DNA from: Telmatactis stephensoni
Taxonomy: Eukaryota; Cnidaria; Anthozoa; Actiniaria; Isophelliidae
Direction: 5' to 3'
Assembly: GCA_029948255.1 (NCBI GenBank)
Contig: JALIZF010001572.1
Span: 62,001 to 126,000 of the forward strand
Length of the DNA stretch: 64,000 bases
Shown piece by piece: positions 38,501 to 50,900 of this stretch. Within the stretch, counting starts at the first letter, position 1, and the number at the start of each line of letters is the position of its first letter. The position numbers were made by a program, and so were the translations under genes. Below the pieces are notes generated by a model, which was given only the letters and a program-made list of their open reading frames with translations, did not search any database and was not told where the DNA came from.

Positions 38501-41500
38501 TTATACGTGTAAATGACGTATTTTGTGAATTGCTACAGTCATTTCATACTAACGGCTTTTTCATGTAATTCCAAAAGTTCCCAAACTTAAAAACAATTAC
38601 CATGGCTGGAAAGAGCATATCAAAATCAGTAAAACTGTAAAGTTTGACGGATATCAGTTGAAAAATCAAGGAGATACGAATTTTCAAAAATCGAAATTTG
38701 TTTGTATCTCTTGCATAACTGTAAGTGTTTTCATACAAAATTTTGTCATATTCATATTCATATTCGCATTCAGCATGAAAAATCGGTTTAGAATAGTTAT
38801 GTTACCAGCCTCTACCCCAAAATGCCTCCAGGTATCTGATTTTTCGAAAATGCGCCTTGTCTAATTGAAGACACAAAGTAATACCTTAAGTTTGATTCCA
38901 ATGTACAATGAAGTGCTACATGAATCATATTGTTTTAAGGTAAATCAATTATTAAAAACATTTATTGTCTTTACACAAAGGCGCCACCAAAGACTGATGA
39001 TGTTGACGGTAAAATCAAAAAGGACGAATTTGAGGTAAGTATATGTGTAGGTAGTTAAGATAAAAGAAAGCCTGAGGTCTAAGCGGTTCTGTATATTTGA
39101 AGATTGATTCTAACCATAACATTTGCTACTATATCCTTAGTAACTAGCAATCTGCTCAGGCCTTTTGCCAAGCATTGTTCAATATTCCTTCAGTGATGAC
39201 TACTGTGATATCGTTCTATACAATTAGTATCTATATAGCATAACTAATTGCACAAACATTGACCCAAATCATTGATCATAGAAACTGAGAGTGAAATCGA
39301 CCTGGGTACACATGTAATAATTAGATTTTCATGTCTCTTGTGTCACTGGTTTAAAATGTCCACGTGCGCGATTTCTTTAAAATCATCTCATCGACAGATT
39401 TCCCGATGTTCATTTTGGTATAGGCTTCTATGTTCAGTGATTCTGGGGGTCAATGTTTGGACAGTCAACTATGTACAATTATAATACAATATTTGTTGCA
39501 TTGTAGCGCAAGGATCATGATAAGAACCTCCATGCATCCAAAGGCAGAGATAGAAGTCATTCAGGTTCACAAGTTGTAATATCTGGTGAACTCTATCTCA
39601 CCCTGGAATACTGCATAGAAAGCAAGACGTTTAACGTCCACGTACATACAGCAAACAATATCGCTGCTGTTGATCAAAAGAGACAAAGTTCAGACCCGTA
39701 AGTTAACACAACATGACTTAAATATGTGCGCAACAAGATGTTTTTGGGTGTCACACGATGCAAATTTTCTTGCAGTTGTTCGGGCAAGCTCTATCGGCGA
39801 TCTTTACGAAGAACAAGTCTCACCTGCAAACTATTTCTTTGCTACCGACCATGCAATCTGCACGCAACAGTTTCAGGGATGGACACACGATGCAATTTTT
39901 CGATTTCGCGGAAGTTGCAAGTTAGAAAATTTTTTATTGTGTGTGCGGGCCATTATCAGCGAAGTAGAATGACTATGGTCAGTAAGTGTTTACTGCAGGA
40001 ATGAGTTCCTAAAAGCTCCATAATCCTGATTAGCCTCTAAGCTCAAAATTCTCGCTTTATCTTATTCATTCAATTTTTATTCTTTTTATTCAAGCTACGT
40101 GAAAACTTATCTTCTTCCCGACAAAAGAAGCAAAAGGAAAACTAAAACCGTGAGAGACAACCTGAATCCAAAGTTTGATGAAATCATTAAGGTAACATAT
40201 AAAAGATAATGAGAAATCGCTACAAAGTTGAACTTATATTAGTTTTTAGGTATTTGTCTTGAAAAAAACAAAGCAAAGCAATTATATTTTCTCAAACTTC
40301 AATTACGCGACTACCTTTTTACGATAGGGTACCCTAAATGAGCACGTGAATCGAATATTTTTAGCACGTGCTTATCAGCGTTATACTTAATCCTTACTGC
40401 TCTGTTTTTGAAACGGATTATCACCAAAATGTGTATCACGGCGACAAAAATTACCCCTGGATTTGTATCCCAATACTCTATCAATTGGGACGTTGGGCGG
40501 ACTGTACATTATACACTGGTTTATTGGCGCTAAAACATTCATTTTTTCTCTTTTCATCCATTAACAACGAGCGTTGTTGTTGTTGTTGTTGTTGTTGTTT
40601 TGGTTGTTGTTGTTGTTGCAACTTGATCGAGTCGCAAAGAATAGTTCTTTCATTAACGTGCTTTTCCTATTTAGTATACAATTGGATACGATGAGTTACT
40701 GACCCGCACTTTGTCACTTACCGTATGGAACGACGACCTTTTTGGTCGTAATGACTTTTTGGGTGAGGTAGTCATACCTATTGGAGAGTTTGTTGAACAA
40801 GGACATTCTCTTGAAACATCTATAGCCAAGTGGTACCCACTCGGTGAGAAGGTGAGAACTTCATTGGAAAATGAATTAGCAAACGTGTATTTTATTTCAT
40901 TTCATTTTATGTTGTTTTATTTTATTTTATTTTATTTCATGGTATTTTGTTTTGTATCATTTCATTTCACGTGTATTTCACTTTATTTTATTTTATTTTA
41001 TTTTATTTTATTTTATTTTATTTTATTTTATTTTATTTTATTTTATTTTATTTTATTTTATTTTATTTTATTTTATTTTATTTTATTTTATTTTATTTTA
41101 TTTTATTTTATTTTATTTTATTTTATTTTATTTTATTTTATTTTATTTTATTTTATTTTATTTTATTTTATTTTATTTTATTTTATTTTATTTTATTTTA
41201 TTTTATTTTATTTTATTTTATTTTATTTTATTTTATTTTATTTTATTTTATTTTATTTTATTTTATTTTCCATATGAGATAATGTAAAGATTTAATGACC
41301 AGTAGATGGCAGGGTGACCGCAACCGCGCGCTAAATGTTTAGCCGTTTATCATCACGTATAAAATCATCCTTGCATTTATCTTAGTCTCGTATAGATACT
41401 CGTTGTTTACAATAGTATAAATGAGGTATATAGCTATTTCAATAAAGGTTGACAGGGCGAACGGCGAATGGCGATCGGCGATTGGTGATTGCACAACCGA

Positions 41501-43541
41501 AAGGAACTGTGGTCACGCTATTAGACCGCTATCCGGCGCGGAGATATGAATCGCCTATCGACCACTTTGTCCAATAATAATGAAAATGAAGCAATTCTTG
41601 TTACCCCAAATTTCCTTTCGGTACTGCAATCACCAATCGCCGATTGCCATTTGCCATTCGGCGCGTCAACCTTTTTTGGAATAGCTATAAATATTTGAGA
41701 GACTAATAGCTAGGAAACCTCAATCAATTTTTAAAATCATAGTTCACATAATCTCGTTTCTTATTTGATAAATGTCCTTGATGTCTATGATTTCTCTATT
41801 CAGTGAATGGTCGTGGTGAGATTTATATCAGTCCATGGATGTTAATTACCATGTTAGGCAGTCATCGTTTAGATCATATCACTTGTAAAAATTAAGGCCG
41901 ATCACGATCGGTTTTGCTAGAATTTACAGCTACTTTTTATTCATGAGTTTTAAAAGGCAGTGACTTTCAACTTGTAATTTCTTATTTTGTAGAGTTTATT
42001 TGTGTAAATCCCCTAAGTTTACGATGAAAATATTTGTTACCTACGATTTTTGGAGTACATAAAGGTTATTAGTCGACTAGCTAGCTATAAGGCAGCTGTT
42101 TGCGAGTCATGCTATATTTTGGTTAGCCTTTAAGCAGTGACAAGTTCACAGCACTGGTGTTAGCTGGCTAGTCGACAAATTGTAAATTACACACGCTGGT
42201 CAACGTCATTCGTTGTTTTTCTCGCTACAGACAGAGCATGGCATGGATATAAATCCAGAGGTGATTCTGTCTCTCAAATATGTGACAGGAGAGAAAGTGA
42301 AAAGAAAAGGAAGAAAGTCTCTTCCCTCCAAAGGAGAGCTGCATATTCAAGTACTGGAAGCTAAAAACCTTCCTGGAAAAGATGCTGATGGAATGTCAGA
42401 CCCATTTTGTAAAATGTAAGTTTGACAGCATTTATTATTAACTATAACAAGCTACAATCTGCCACCATAAACCTGAATGAATTCTCACACGTACGTTCCC
42501 TTCCCTAATTAAATGTTAGACCGTGCATATTTGGTACTTTGCACAGCGCGCTACACTAAAATTTTTCCTTGACTAACAACATTGAAAGGGGGAGAGGGGA
42601 TATAGCAAAATGGACTTGTTTCCCACTGATTCAGTTATTCATGTTGGAGGGTGTAGTCTTTCAGCTAAATTTTCATTACACACCTGTTCGGAAAATGTTG
42701 TCGTACGAATATTTAACACAAGCATTCCTTGACCAAAATGTGGGTCTTGAATGGATTCAACACACAAGCTGGGAATTGGTAAACAAATTACCACCAAACA
42801 ACCCGCAAGACCTGTGTTAGGACTAGCTAACAGTTTTAACAAATCACAATGGAATGCACTATTTGATTCATTTATATCCGCAAGGTGGACATTTATTCTC
42901 TAAGATCACCGCTAATAATATAGCCTCATGTATACAGAAGAAGTAGAATTACGGTAACATACAACGTCACATTCCAACCCAAAAAGTTATAATTGATTCA
43001 CATTCAACTTGTTTACTTGAAAAAAGAGCATTTTTAATTTACTAAACAATGTATATAAATCTGAGGTCACAAAAAAGTATCCGCTGTCCCAAATAACCGC
43101 TGTCCGTGTTATAAGCAGGCGAAACTGTATGAGGTTTCATCGTAAAACTGTCCGTGCAATCAGCGGGTTTCAGTTTGCTAAAGAAGATGTTTATTTTGTA
43201 GATCCCTTCTTCCTGACAAAAAAGGAAAAACCAAACATCAAACCAAGAAGATCGACCGAACATTGAACCCTGTATGGAACTACAAACTAGCTTACGAAGA
43301 CCTGACCATTGAGGAACTGAACGAGAGAGTCCTGGAAATCACTATTTGGGATCACGACATGATGTCACGTGACGAATTTCTAGGAGGAGTGAGACTGGGT
43401 AGCGGTGAAAGTGCAAATGATTGGGATGACTCCAATGACGATGAATCTCAAATATGGCAGACAATGTTGAGCCGAACCAATGTATGGATACAAGTAGTCA
43501 TTCCTCTTAGACCAAATATGCAGTCAAGGAAAAAGACTTAA
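35582..43541 (+). CDS. Synaptotagmin-like protein paralogue (Slp-B), 5' end not identified
   Basis: Eight exons join in frame: 35582-36351, 37490-37611, 38981-39034, 39507-39697, 40095-40191, 40675-40851, 42231-42415 and 43202-43541 (TAA stop), giving 645 residues. The large first exon encodes an acidic, Ser/Pro-rich segment followed by a basic one (RRRHST, KKRGSPFKRRSTKRS). C2A follows (AVDQKRQSSDPYVK; WNDDLFGRNDFLGE) and then C2B (GKDADGMSDPFCK; WDHDMMSRDEFLGG). C2B keeps all five expected Asp. C2 intron positions and phases match Slp-A exactly, and the exon after the first C2A intron pair is 177 bases in both. The first exon begins at phase 2 after a TTTGCTATTCTAG acceptor, so at least one upstream coding exon exists; I could not find it in 23.8-35.5 kb. 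An internal ATG at 35760 has a reasonable context but the reading upstream looks coding. Function by family: Ca2+/phospholipid-binding effector in regulated exocytosis. Confidence 0.85.
38361..38862. mobile_element. MITE with AGACAAGGCGCA ends
   Basis: AGACAAGGCGCA and TGCGCCTTGTCT bound it; GGCATTTTGGGGTAGAGGCT and its inverse lie further in. The interior (TGTAATTCCAAAAGT, TACCATGGCTGGAAAGAGCA) is related to the foldback at 55997-56354. Confidence 0.75.
40576..40619. repeat. (GTT)n microsatellite
   Basis: About 14 GTT units with one TGG interruption, 55 bases before C2A exon 40675 of Slp-B. Confidence 0.9.
40905..41270. repeat. (TTTTA)n microsatellite, nearly 300 bp pure
   Basis: About 57 uninterrupted TTTTA units at 40981-41268, preceded by a degenerate stretch, starting 50 bases after the donor of Slp-B exon 40675-40851. 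It creates spurious frames in all plus phases. Confidence 0.95.
41429..41689. mobile_element. MITE with TATAGCTATTTCAA-type ends
   Basis: TATAGCTATTTCAATAAAGG and its inverse (CCTTTTTTGGAATAGCTATA) with GCGATCGGCGATTGGTGATT inside. Same terminal family as 12085-12340. Confidence 0.75.
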
Positions 43542-44720
43542 GAACAAATGGTTTTCAATATGATCCTGAAACATCACGAACAAAGGGTTTTTAAACATAA
43601 TCTCGTTATAGCTATAACGTACTAAATATAATCTTCACTGAATAGTGATTTAAGGCATTCTTTGCGATCTCATGGAATTTTGAGAATTCGTAGAAGTAAA
43701 AAAGTAAAAATACAAATACAAACACTAAAATAATTTACACGTTGGCGCCTTCACTCGGCCGGCTTTTTGCCTGTTCCGGTGAGCATGCGCTGTAGTGACC
43801 TGTTTACAGTTTGTGACGGACGAAAAAACAGACTGTCGGGCTACCTTAGCCGAGTAAACGTTCCATACAATTATAAATAAGAACATATTTCCCGAATACA
43901 CAAGGTAGCTTCGAATTTTATAATTTTAAAATGGAATCAAATATCGAAATTTAAAACAAATTTGGTACTCGTAAAGAGTATTGTAATTACAGTTCGCCGC
44001 GATGCCTTGAAAATGCAAAATGTTTTAGTGGACAAGTCACAATGACTAGCATGTATAAATCCAATTTGCGAACATCCTTCAAAGTAATTAAGGCACAAGC
44101 CGCCATGGAGCCACAAACTCCTAACAGTTTTTTACATTAGAGTCGCGTATTTTCGCACTAGTAACATTTCTCATGATATCAAATGCAAAAAAACATTTGT
44201 GATTTCTTCAAAACGCAGGTAGAAATTTAGTAAATTCGAAGTTCTCCCTTCTCAAAAGCCATTCTCTATCCTATATTTAACTAACATGATCAAAATGTTG
44301 CTAGTTTTGTGAAGTACATACTTAGTACTTAATTGTAGAACAATGAGTAGATTGCTTATTTGAGTTTTATTTGCTCGCGTCAAGTAAGAGATATCCTTCT
44401 GAGACTTACCAGCTGTTTGACCATTAATTAGAATTATGATTCACGCGATGAGACAAGAATAACGCTTATCCAGCAGCTGATGAAAGTTAAACCTCCCTGG
44501 ACTACCAGAAGTTGTTTAATATTTCTTCTTATATGTGCTTGCATTTAAAAACCACCGCGCTCTTTTATTGCTGTAGCACAGCAGCCCATGTTAAACTATT
44601 AAACTATTAAGATATTAATCAAATTATTGTTTAAAATAGCTAGTATAGTAGATAATTTAAAATAAGGGCAAATATAGGTACTTTGATTGTAACCAAATGG
44701 TCTGTATTTTAGATAAAATT
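43542..44720. other. Probable Slp-B 3' UTR
   Basis: AT-rich, no open frame, no strong repeats; ends at the AATAAA of 44724-44729. Confidence 0.4.
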
Positions 44721-44723
44721 CTT

Positions 44724-44729
44724 AATAAA
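44724..44729 (+). terminator. Probable poly(A) signal of Slp-B
   Basis: AATAAA about 1.2 kb after the Slp-B stop, followed by a T-rich tract (tttcgctttgtttcag). It lies about 120 bases from the opposite-strand AATAAA of the convergent gene. Confidence 0.4.
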
Positions 44730-44850
44730 GACATTTTCGCTTTGTTTCAGTGCTTTGTACAAAAAGATCAGTCTTTTGTAATCTCTTAGGTTTATGCAGA
44801 TGTGTCTCGATTCAACATCAGTCGACAACAACTTTTGTCAAATAGAACTG

Positions 44851-44856
44851 TTTATT
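44851..44856 (-). terminator. Probable poly(A) signal of the secreted-protein gene
   Basis: AATAAA on the minus strand about 75 bases after the proposed TGA stop at 44930-44932, supporting the short terminal exon. Confidence 0.45.
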
Positions 44857-44929
44857 AAAATCTCACAATTGCTTATTGATTCACTGTCTCTGAGTCTCTT
44901 GATGTCCCTGGTGACATGGCTGCTGTGGT

Positions 44930-47900
44930 TCATGCCAATGGACTCACTGTAGAGAAAGAAAAGAAAAAAAAACATTACATACATATGCTTTCAATTGTCA
45001 TTTGAATAATTGCATAATGTCTTACTGAACATTATCCCCAACCTCACCTCCCCATTCTCATAGAAAAAAAGAAAAAAAGAAGAAAGAAAGAAGGAAGGAA
45101 GGAAAGAAAAAAGGAGAAAAAACCGAAACAAATAAATAAAAAGAAAGGAAGGAAGGAAGGAAGAAACAAAGGGAAAACAAACAAATAGAAAGAAAGGAAA
45201 CGTTATCAGGCTTTTTTTTACCGAGTAAGCTCGAGTAAAAAACATCCCAGCTGTAACTGTTGATAAATACATTCTTTGTTTTGTGGTATCCTCTTAAACT
45301 GCAGTTTTTTGTACAGTACGTGGCAAAGCCTAACATAGAGTGTGATTTGATTTGAATCAATAATGTTACTACCGTCATCGTTGAAGTACGACCTGTGAAC
45401 TCGAAGTCTTCCTTTCTAAAGGAATATTGCCAACTTTAATATTGAAGTTACCAGATACTCGATCAAGTTTAGATTGATTTCCTATTAGCATATATTTTGT
45501 TTTTTTAACATTTAGAGTTAATTTATTTGCCCTAAGCCAAGTCTGAATTTTTTCCAGATCATGGTTCATTTGATTTTGTAGTATATCTGGATAGTCAGAG
45601 GATGCTGTGAGGGTAGTATCATCAGCATACAGCCTTGGCCTAGAGAAAATATTATTTTCTGTAAGATCATTAATATAAATAATGAATAACAATGGTCCTA
45701 ATATGGACCCTTGTGGAATACCACAAGTTAGATTTACAAAGTCTGACATAACCCCATCAACCACAGTTTTCTGCTTTCGTGCAGCCAGGTAGGACTTAAA
45801 TCACAATAGTGCTTCAAATGTAAATCCGTACAAAGAAAGCTTCTGTATAAGGATTGAATGATCCATAGTATCAAAAGCTAGTGTGTGTGTGAATGCTAGT
45901 TTAGAATCGAGACTTTGTCCTTCACAGGTCGCACTTCAACGATAACGGTAGTAAATAATCTACATTTGTTGTAGCCGTGATTTCTAACTGAACTTCTGTG
46001 GGAATTTCTTTGTTTCTGATTCACCAATCATCTTTAGAGGGAGTTCATTAAAAAATCGATGGAATTTTGTTCCTGATTTGTACCAGCCAACAGCGCGGTC
46101 AAACGTTTGCGCATGCGCAAGATTTTGCGGGATTAAAGCACAGGAATCCCAAGCAATATTTTTACAAGATTTCTACATAATAATACCTTTAGGCTTAATT
46201 TTGAACACAGTTACAATGAAATAGATGCAAATAGATGCAAAACACAGGCAACAGAATATACAACAATGTCCCTAAACTGATTTTGGGACTTGAGTTTGGC
46301 TACTGTTGCTTGAGTTTGGCCGGCAAAGTTTTGTTTACACTACTGAATGTTTCATTGGGTGGATTTCATGAGGCGCGCATGCGTGGTACACTTTACCGCG
46401 ATGTTACACAAGCCTCGCTTCAAAGACGATTGACGCATAAGGAAAAATTGAGTTTCATACTCGAGTGGACGGATTCCCTGAAAATTTGGGTGAAGGGATG
46501 TGGAGTGGTTGACGAAAACCTTACCCTATTTCAACACAACTTGCAGGCTTTAGGACAGTTTTCAAGGACATGAGGATAATCGTCATTGCATAAGTTGATT
46601 GATGCGTAGTATTCACAAATGGAGTATTTATCTTCACATACTGGACCTAGAGATACAAAGCTTTTTATTACAAATGCTGTTTGTGCATAAATATGTTTAA
46701 TTTATAGAGAAATGAGGTAATTGTATAGCCTAGTCTGCGATCCTTTTTAAAAGGGAGGGGGAGGAAGAGGGGAAGGAAAGACGGCCCGCTCTAGTCTCTC
46801 TCTCCTCCACAATCCTTTTGCCCCCAGTCTCTTCACGAGGACCGTCCTCAAGGTAAGCCAACCAGAGATCAATTGGCTGTTTAAACAAAGCAACTTGTGG
46901 AAAGCTATTGTGAACTGAATGATTGGCACATTACAACGTGTTAGTTACAAGAATACCTGGAGTTGTTGGAAGAGCTGTTTTTTCTGTTGCTGTGTATACA
47001 AAGTTACTGCCTTCTACTCCAGTACAAGGTGAGTCAGGTCCACCATCACAAGCCTTCAACCCTGCTCCAACACATGTGTTTGATGGACCGTCATCAGCGT
47101 AAGTAGAATCAGCATTTTTCCCACTCCAACACTCACCATAGAATTGTAAAGAAAAGTGCGAGTATCCTTTTTTGATTATCATTTTGGCACAACGACAAGC
47201 TAAGCTTTTGAGATTGAAAATAAAAAAAATAAAATAAAATAAAAAACATTAGTGGTTTCAATGTGAAAAATTGCTTAAGGCTAAGGTCTACTCACAACGT
47301 GAGCCGTAGGTAACACCTTGGGCTTCGTTTGGTTACATTGAACGTTAGAGCACTGCATGAGGATGTGGGAAAGAAGGAGGTAGCATCATCTAGCCAACAT
47401 CGCGCGGAAAACCACTGCGCAAGTGCGATATACACGAGTCCGCGTCTTGATCACAGGAATCCCAAGCAATATTTTTAGAATTTTTTTCTTTGGATTTCCA
47501 CATATGATTTTTGAGCACGCAATTAATAAAACAGAACTGAAGTACCGAGAGAAAAAGGTGGGCAACCGCATTTTCTTAACCTCAATTTGGTGACCGAGTT
47601 TAGCTTCTGTGACTTCAGTTTTACTGCTGAATGCTATCATTGCGGACAATTAGCCACTTTCATACCGTGAAGACTGGGTACGAATCCCTTAAACTTTGAT
47701 GATGGCAACACAAAACTTATGTAGTCAGAAAGAGCACACCAAGCTGTATATAATCCCGAGGTTTGATGTTAATCGGATATACATTGAAAGAGATACAGCA
47801 GTTCAAACATGCTAGATTTTACAAAGAAATGTATGGTTGTAGGGACAAATGTCCACAAATGTTCCTACAACCATACATTTCTTTGTAAATTCTAGCATTT

Positions 47901-50900
47901 TTGCACGGCTGTTAGTCATACAATATTAAATCGATTAACACCAAACTTCGTGATTTTTTATAGCTCGATGTGTTCTTTCTGACTATATGAGTTTTGCGTT
48001 ACCATCATCAAAATTTGAGAGACTCGTACCCAGTCTTCACGGTATGAAAGTGGCGAGTTTAGTTTAGTTTAGTTTAGTTTAGTTTAGTTTAGTTTAGTTT
48101 AGTTTAGTTTAGTTTAGTTTAGTTTAGTTTAGTTTAGTTTAGTTTAGTTTAGTTTAGTTTAGTTTAGTTTAGTTTAGTTTAGTTGCTTCGTTACAGATTT
48201 CAATACTAGGAAACTAAAATACCAATGATGAGCACGTACATACACATAACAAAAACAATCAAAACTAAAGAAGAGGGTGTAACAGGGGAAAGGAACAAGA
48301 GTTTCATCCCAATTGCGACCTACCCCTACCTAATAAAAATATATTTTAAGAAGAATCAACTTTCACAGCCATGTTTGTTGTGGTGAGTTAGTGCATGCGC
48401 AGACGTTTTCAGCCCTGTGGATAGACTACTCACTTGTTCATTGATTTGACTGGATTCTCCCAGTCAAACTCGTGACCATCCCAATGAGGACTTGTTAGAT
48501 CTCTGTCATTTATCATAAGGTCAGGCAACGGTCTTGGTAGGTGGAGATCATCGTTGTAACAACCAACTTTTGTTATTTTCACTTCACAGTTACTCAGTAG
48601 TTCTGTTGATGAGGGAAATTGTTTTTTCTATTATTATTTTCTATTTTGTAGATTAAACAGGGTAATGAAAGTACTCTAGAACTGGTCCTGTACGTACTAA
48701 TACAAAACAACAACAACAACAACAACAAAACAAAAAACAAAAAATTAAAAACATAAACGGGAAACGTTGATCCCATCCCTTCTTTGGGAAGATAGTCTAA
48801 GATATACTCCCTGAACTTGGGGTTAGATACAGACAATGCTAAAATAAAAACCTTATTCTATTATATTATAGACCAAAATATGTTATATTCACTGACCTGC
48901 TTAGCGGCTCTTCATAAAAGTGAGGGGGAGGGGGAGGGAACGAGGGCCGCTATGCAGGCTACTCTAATTTATGCACAGATGACGTCAAAAACCCAGCAAC
49001 ATTCATGCCACTTGACGTCGTCTCATGGCGTACGTTTTTGTTCCCGCAACATTTTGCGATTGACGTCTTCTGTGCATCTATTTAATAAAACCCCGATTAT
49101 ACGTAAGTCGATGTAAGTTTTGACTCTCGAGGGCTTTTCTCGTTTGAACACGACAAGCAAGCGCTAGCACGTTTTTCGAAAACTCTCGATGAATTAAAAT
49201 CAGGTAGCTGAATAAGGACAAAATATCGTTGGGGGTTTTTTTTGGATTGTTTGTGGTAAACGAATGTTTTTGTTAAGTTCCTTCCTAGCTATCAAAGCGC
49301 GCGTAAAATTCTGTGACGTTATCTTTACGTCTATACTGTAATCACGCACGGTTCTCGACCAATCAGAGCGCGCCTAGCATACTAATTATTAAACAAATTG
49401 ACTTACCAGCTTCATTAATAGGCTCGGTTTTTGATGGGAATCCTATGTAACCTGGCAAACATCATGAAGCGACACGGCTATTAGACGTTTGTTTACAACG
49501 CATGGGTTATTATTATTATTGATAATTTTATCTAAAGAAGGTAACTATCCACTAGTTTCTCTCCACTAGTTATCTATATCCACTAGTTTCTATCCACTAG
49601 TTACTGTTAGTCGATAAACATGTAGATATCATGCATACCGTAGAATTGGAATTGAATAAATAAAATTGAACACAGGGAAAATAATGGGCTCCTATCTCCA
49701 TTGACACCAATATCTATGCCCATACTGTCCTGATATCTGTATATCGCTCCTCTCCCCTAGACATTCCTCAGTTAACTGTCCCCTAGACGTGCCTTTGTCT
49801 CATTGGCTAGGGCATCCCTGGATCTAGATGTAGCACCCTTACAAATTATTTGTTGTTGTCCCCATAGCCACAATTGACATGGAGGTCCAAACGCGTATTT
49901 CATACAAAACTCGCTGTGGTGGCAAAACTAAACTCTAGCATAAAACAATCAATTGAACTTCAGGTATGACAGGGCGGTCTGGAACCCCTGGAGTCTCCTC
50001 CTTGGATCTGCTATTGATAGCTGGGGCATCTTTTCTTCAATAATAGATTGAAATTTGAACAATAAATAAACCCCTTGACCGAATGCCCATCAGCCAGACA
50101 GGTGATTTTGGAATTTTCCTCGATCATTCCTACATAAACTGTTTGATTCCACATTTCAACCTTTGTTTATTAGAAACGGCATCACAGCCCCTTGTCCTGC
50201 GCATGCTCGTAACGACCGACACTTTGACAATTTCCTATTGAAGGCTTACACATACATGTAGTTATGGACCACTCTAGACCAATCCTGGATATCTCTCATT
50301 GTTTAAGGTTTGTCCTAACTTCACTCTATGTTGTTACGGTTAAAAAATGAGTATGAAAACTAGACAAGCAAACAGCAACAAATACAAAAAGGTGCCAGTT
50401 ATATTTCTTAAACCTAAAAATCTGCCCTTAACTAAGAGCTGATGCATATATATTTTTTATTATTAAATTTGTTATCATATCATTGATTATCGAATTCCCT
50501 TTTCATGAAAGTTTTCCCGAGTTTTTAATATAACAAAATTTGTATGTGAGGACTGAATACGGCGAGTGAAGATGGGAGCATCTCTTGGCTACTGTTTTTA
50601 GCACTAATTGTTGGACGAAATCTTTGACAGTTGTGTAGTAAAAAGAGACTTTAACTTATTTCAAAACGGGTTTTTTTGCTCATTTCATTTTTAAAATGTG
50701 TTCTCCATACATTAATATTTTACCAATCTGAAAAGCGAGACATTCTAAATGTGGGGAAGCTGAAATTGCTGCAGAATAATAGAGTAGTTCTTACGTGCAT
50801 TGCCGTTACTTAATCTTTACAGCCAAACAACACAACTAACACGTTGTTCAAAAGACAATAAAAAGAACCGGATCTAAATTTTGTTGCCTGTAATGAACCA

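Noticed and set aside
40711..41287. Long plus-strand frames of repeating Phe-Ile-Leu-Phe-Tyr
   Set aside because: Produced by the (TTTTA)n array; only the first part (to 40851) is the real C2A exon.
46235..46573. 112-codon frame
   Set aside because: Overlaps a repeat shared with 47455-47650 and lies in an intron of the minus-strand gene.
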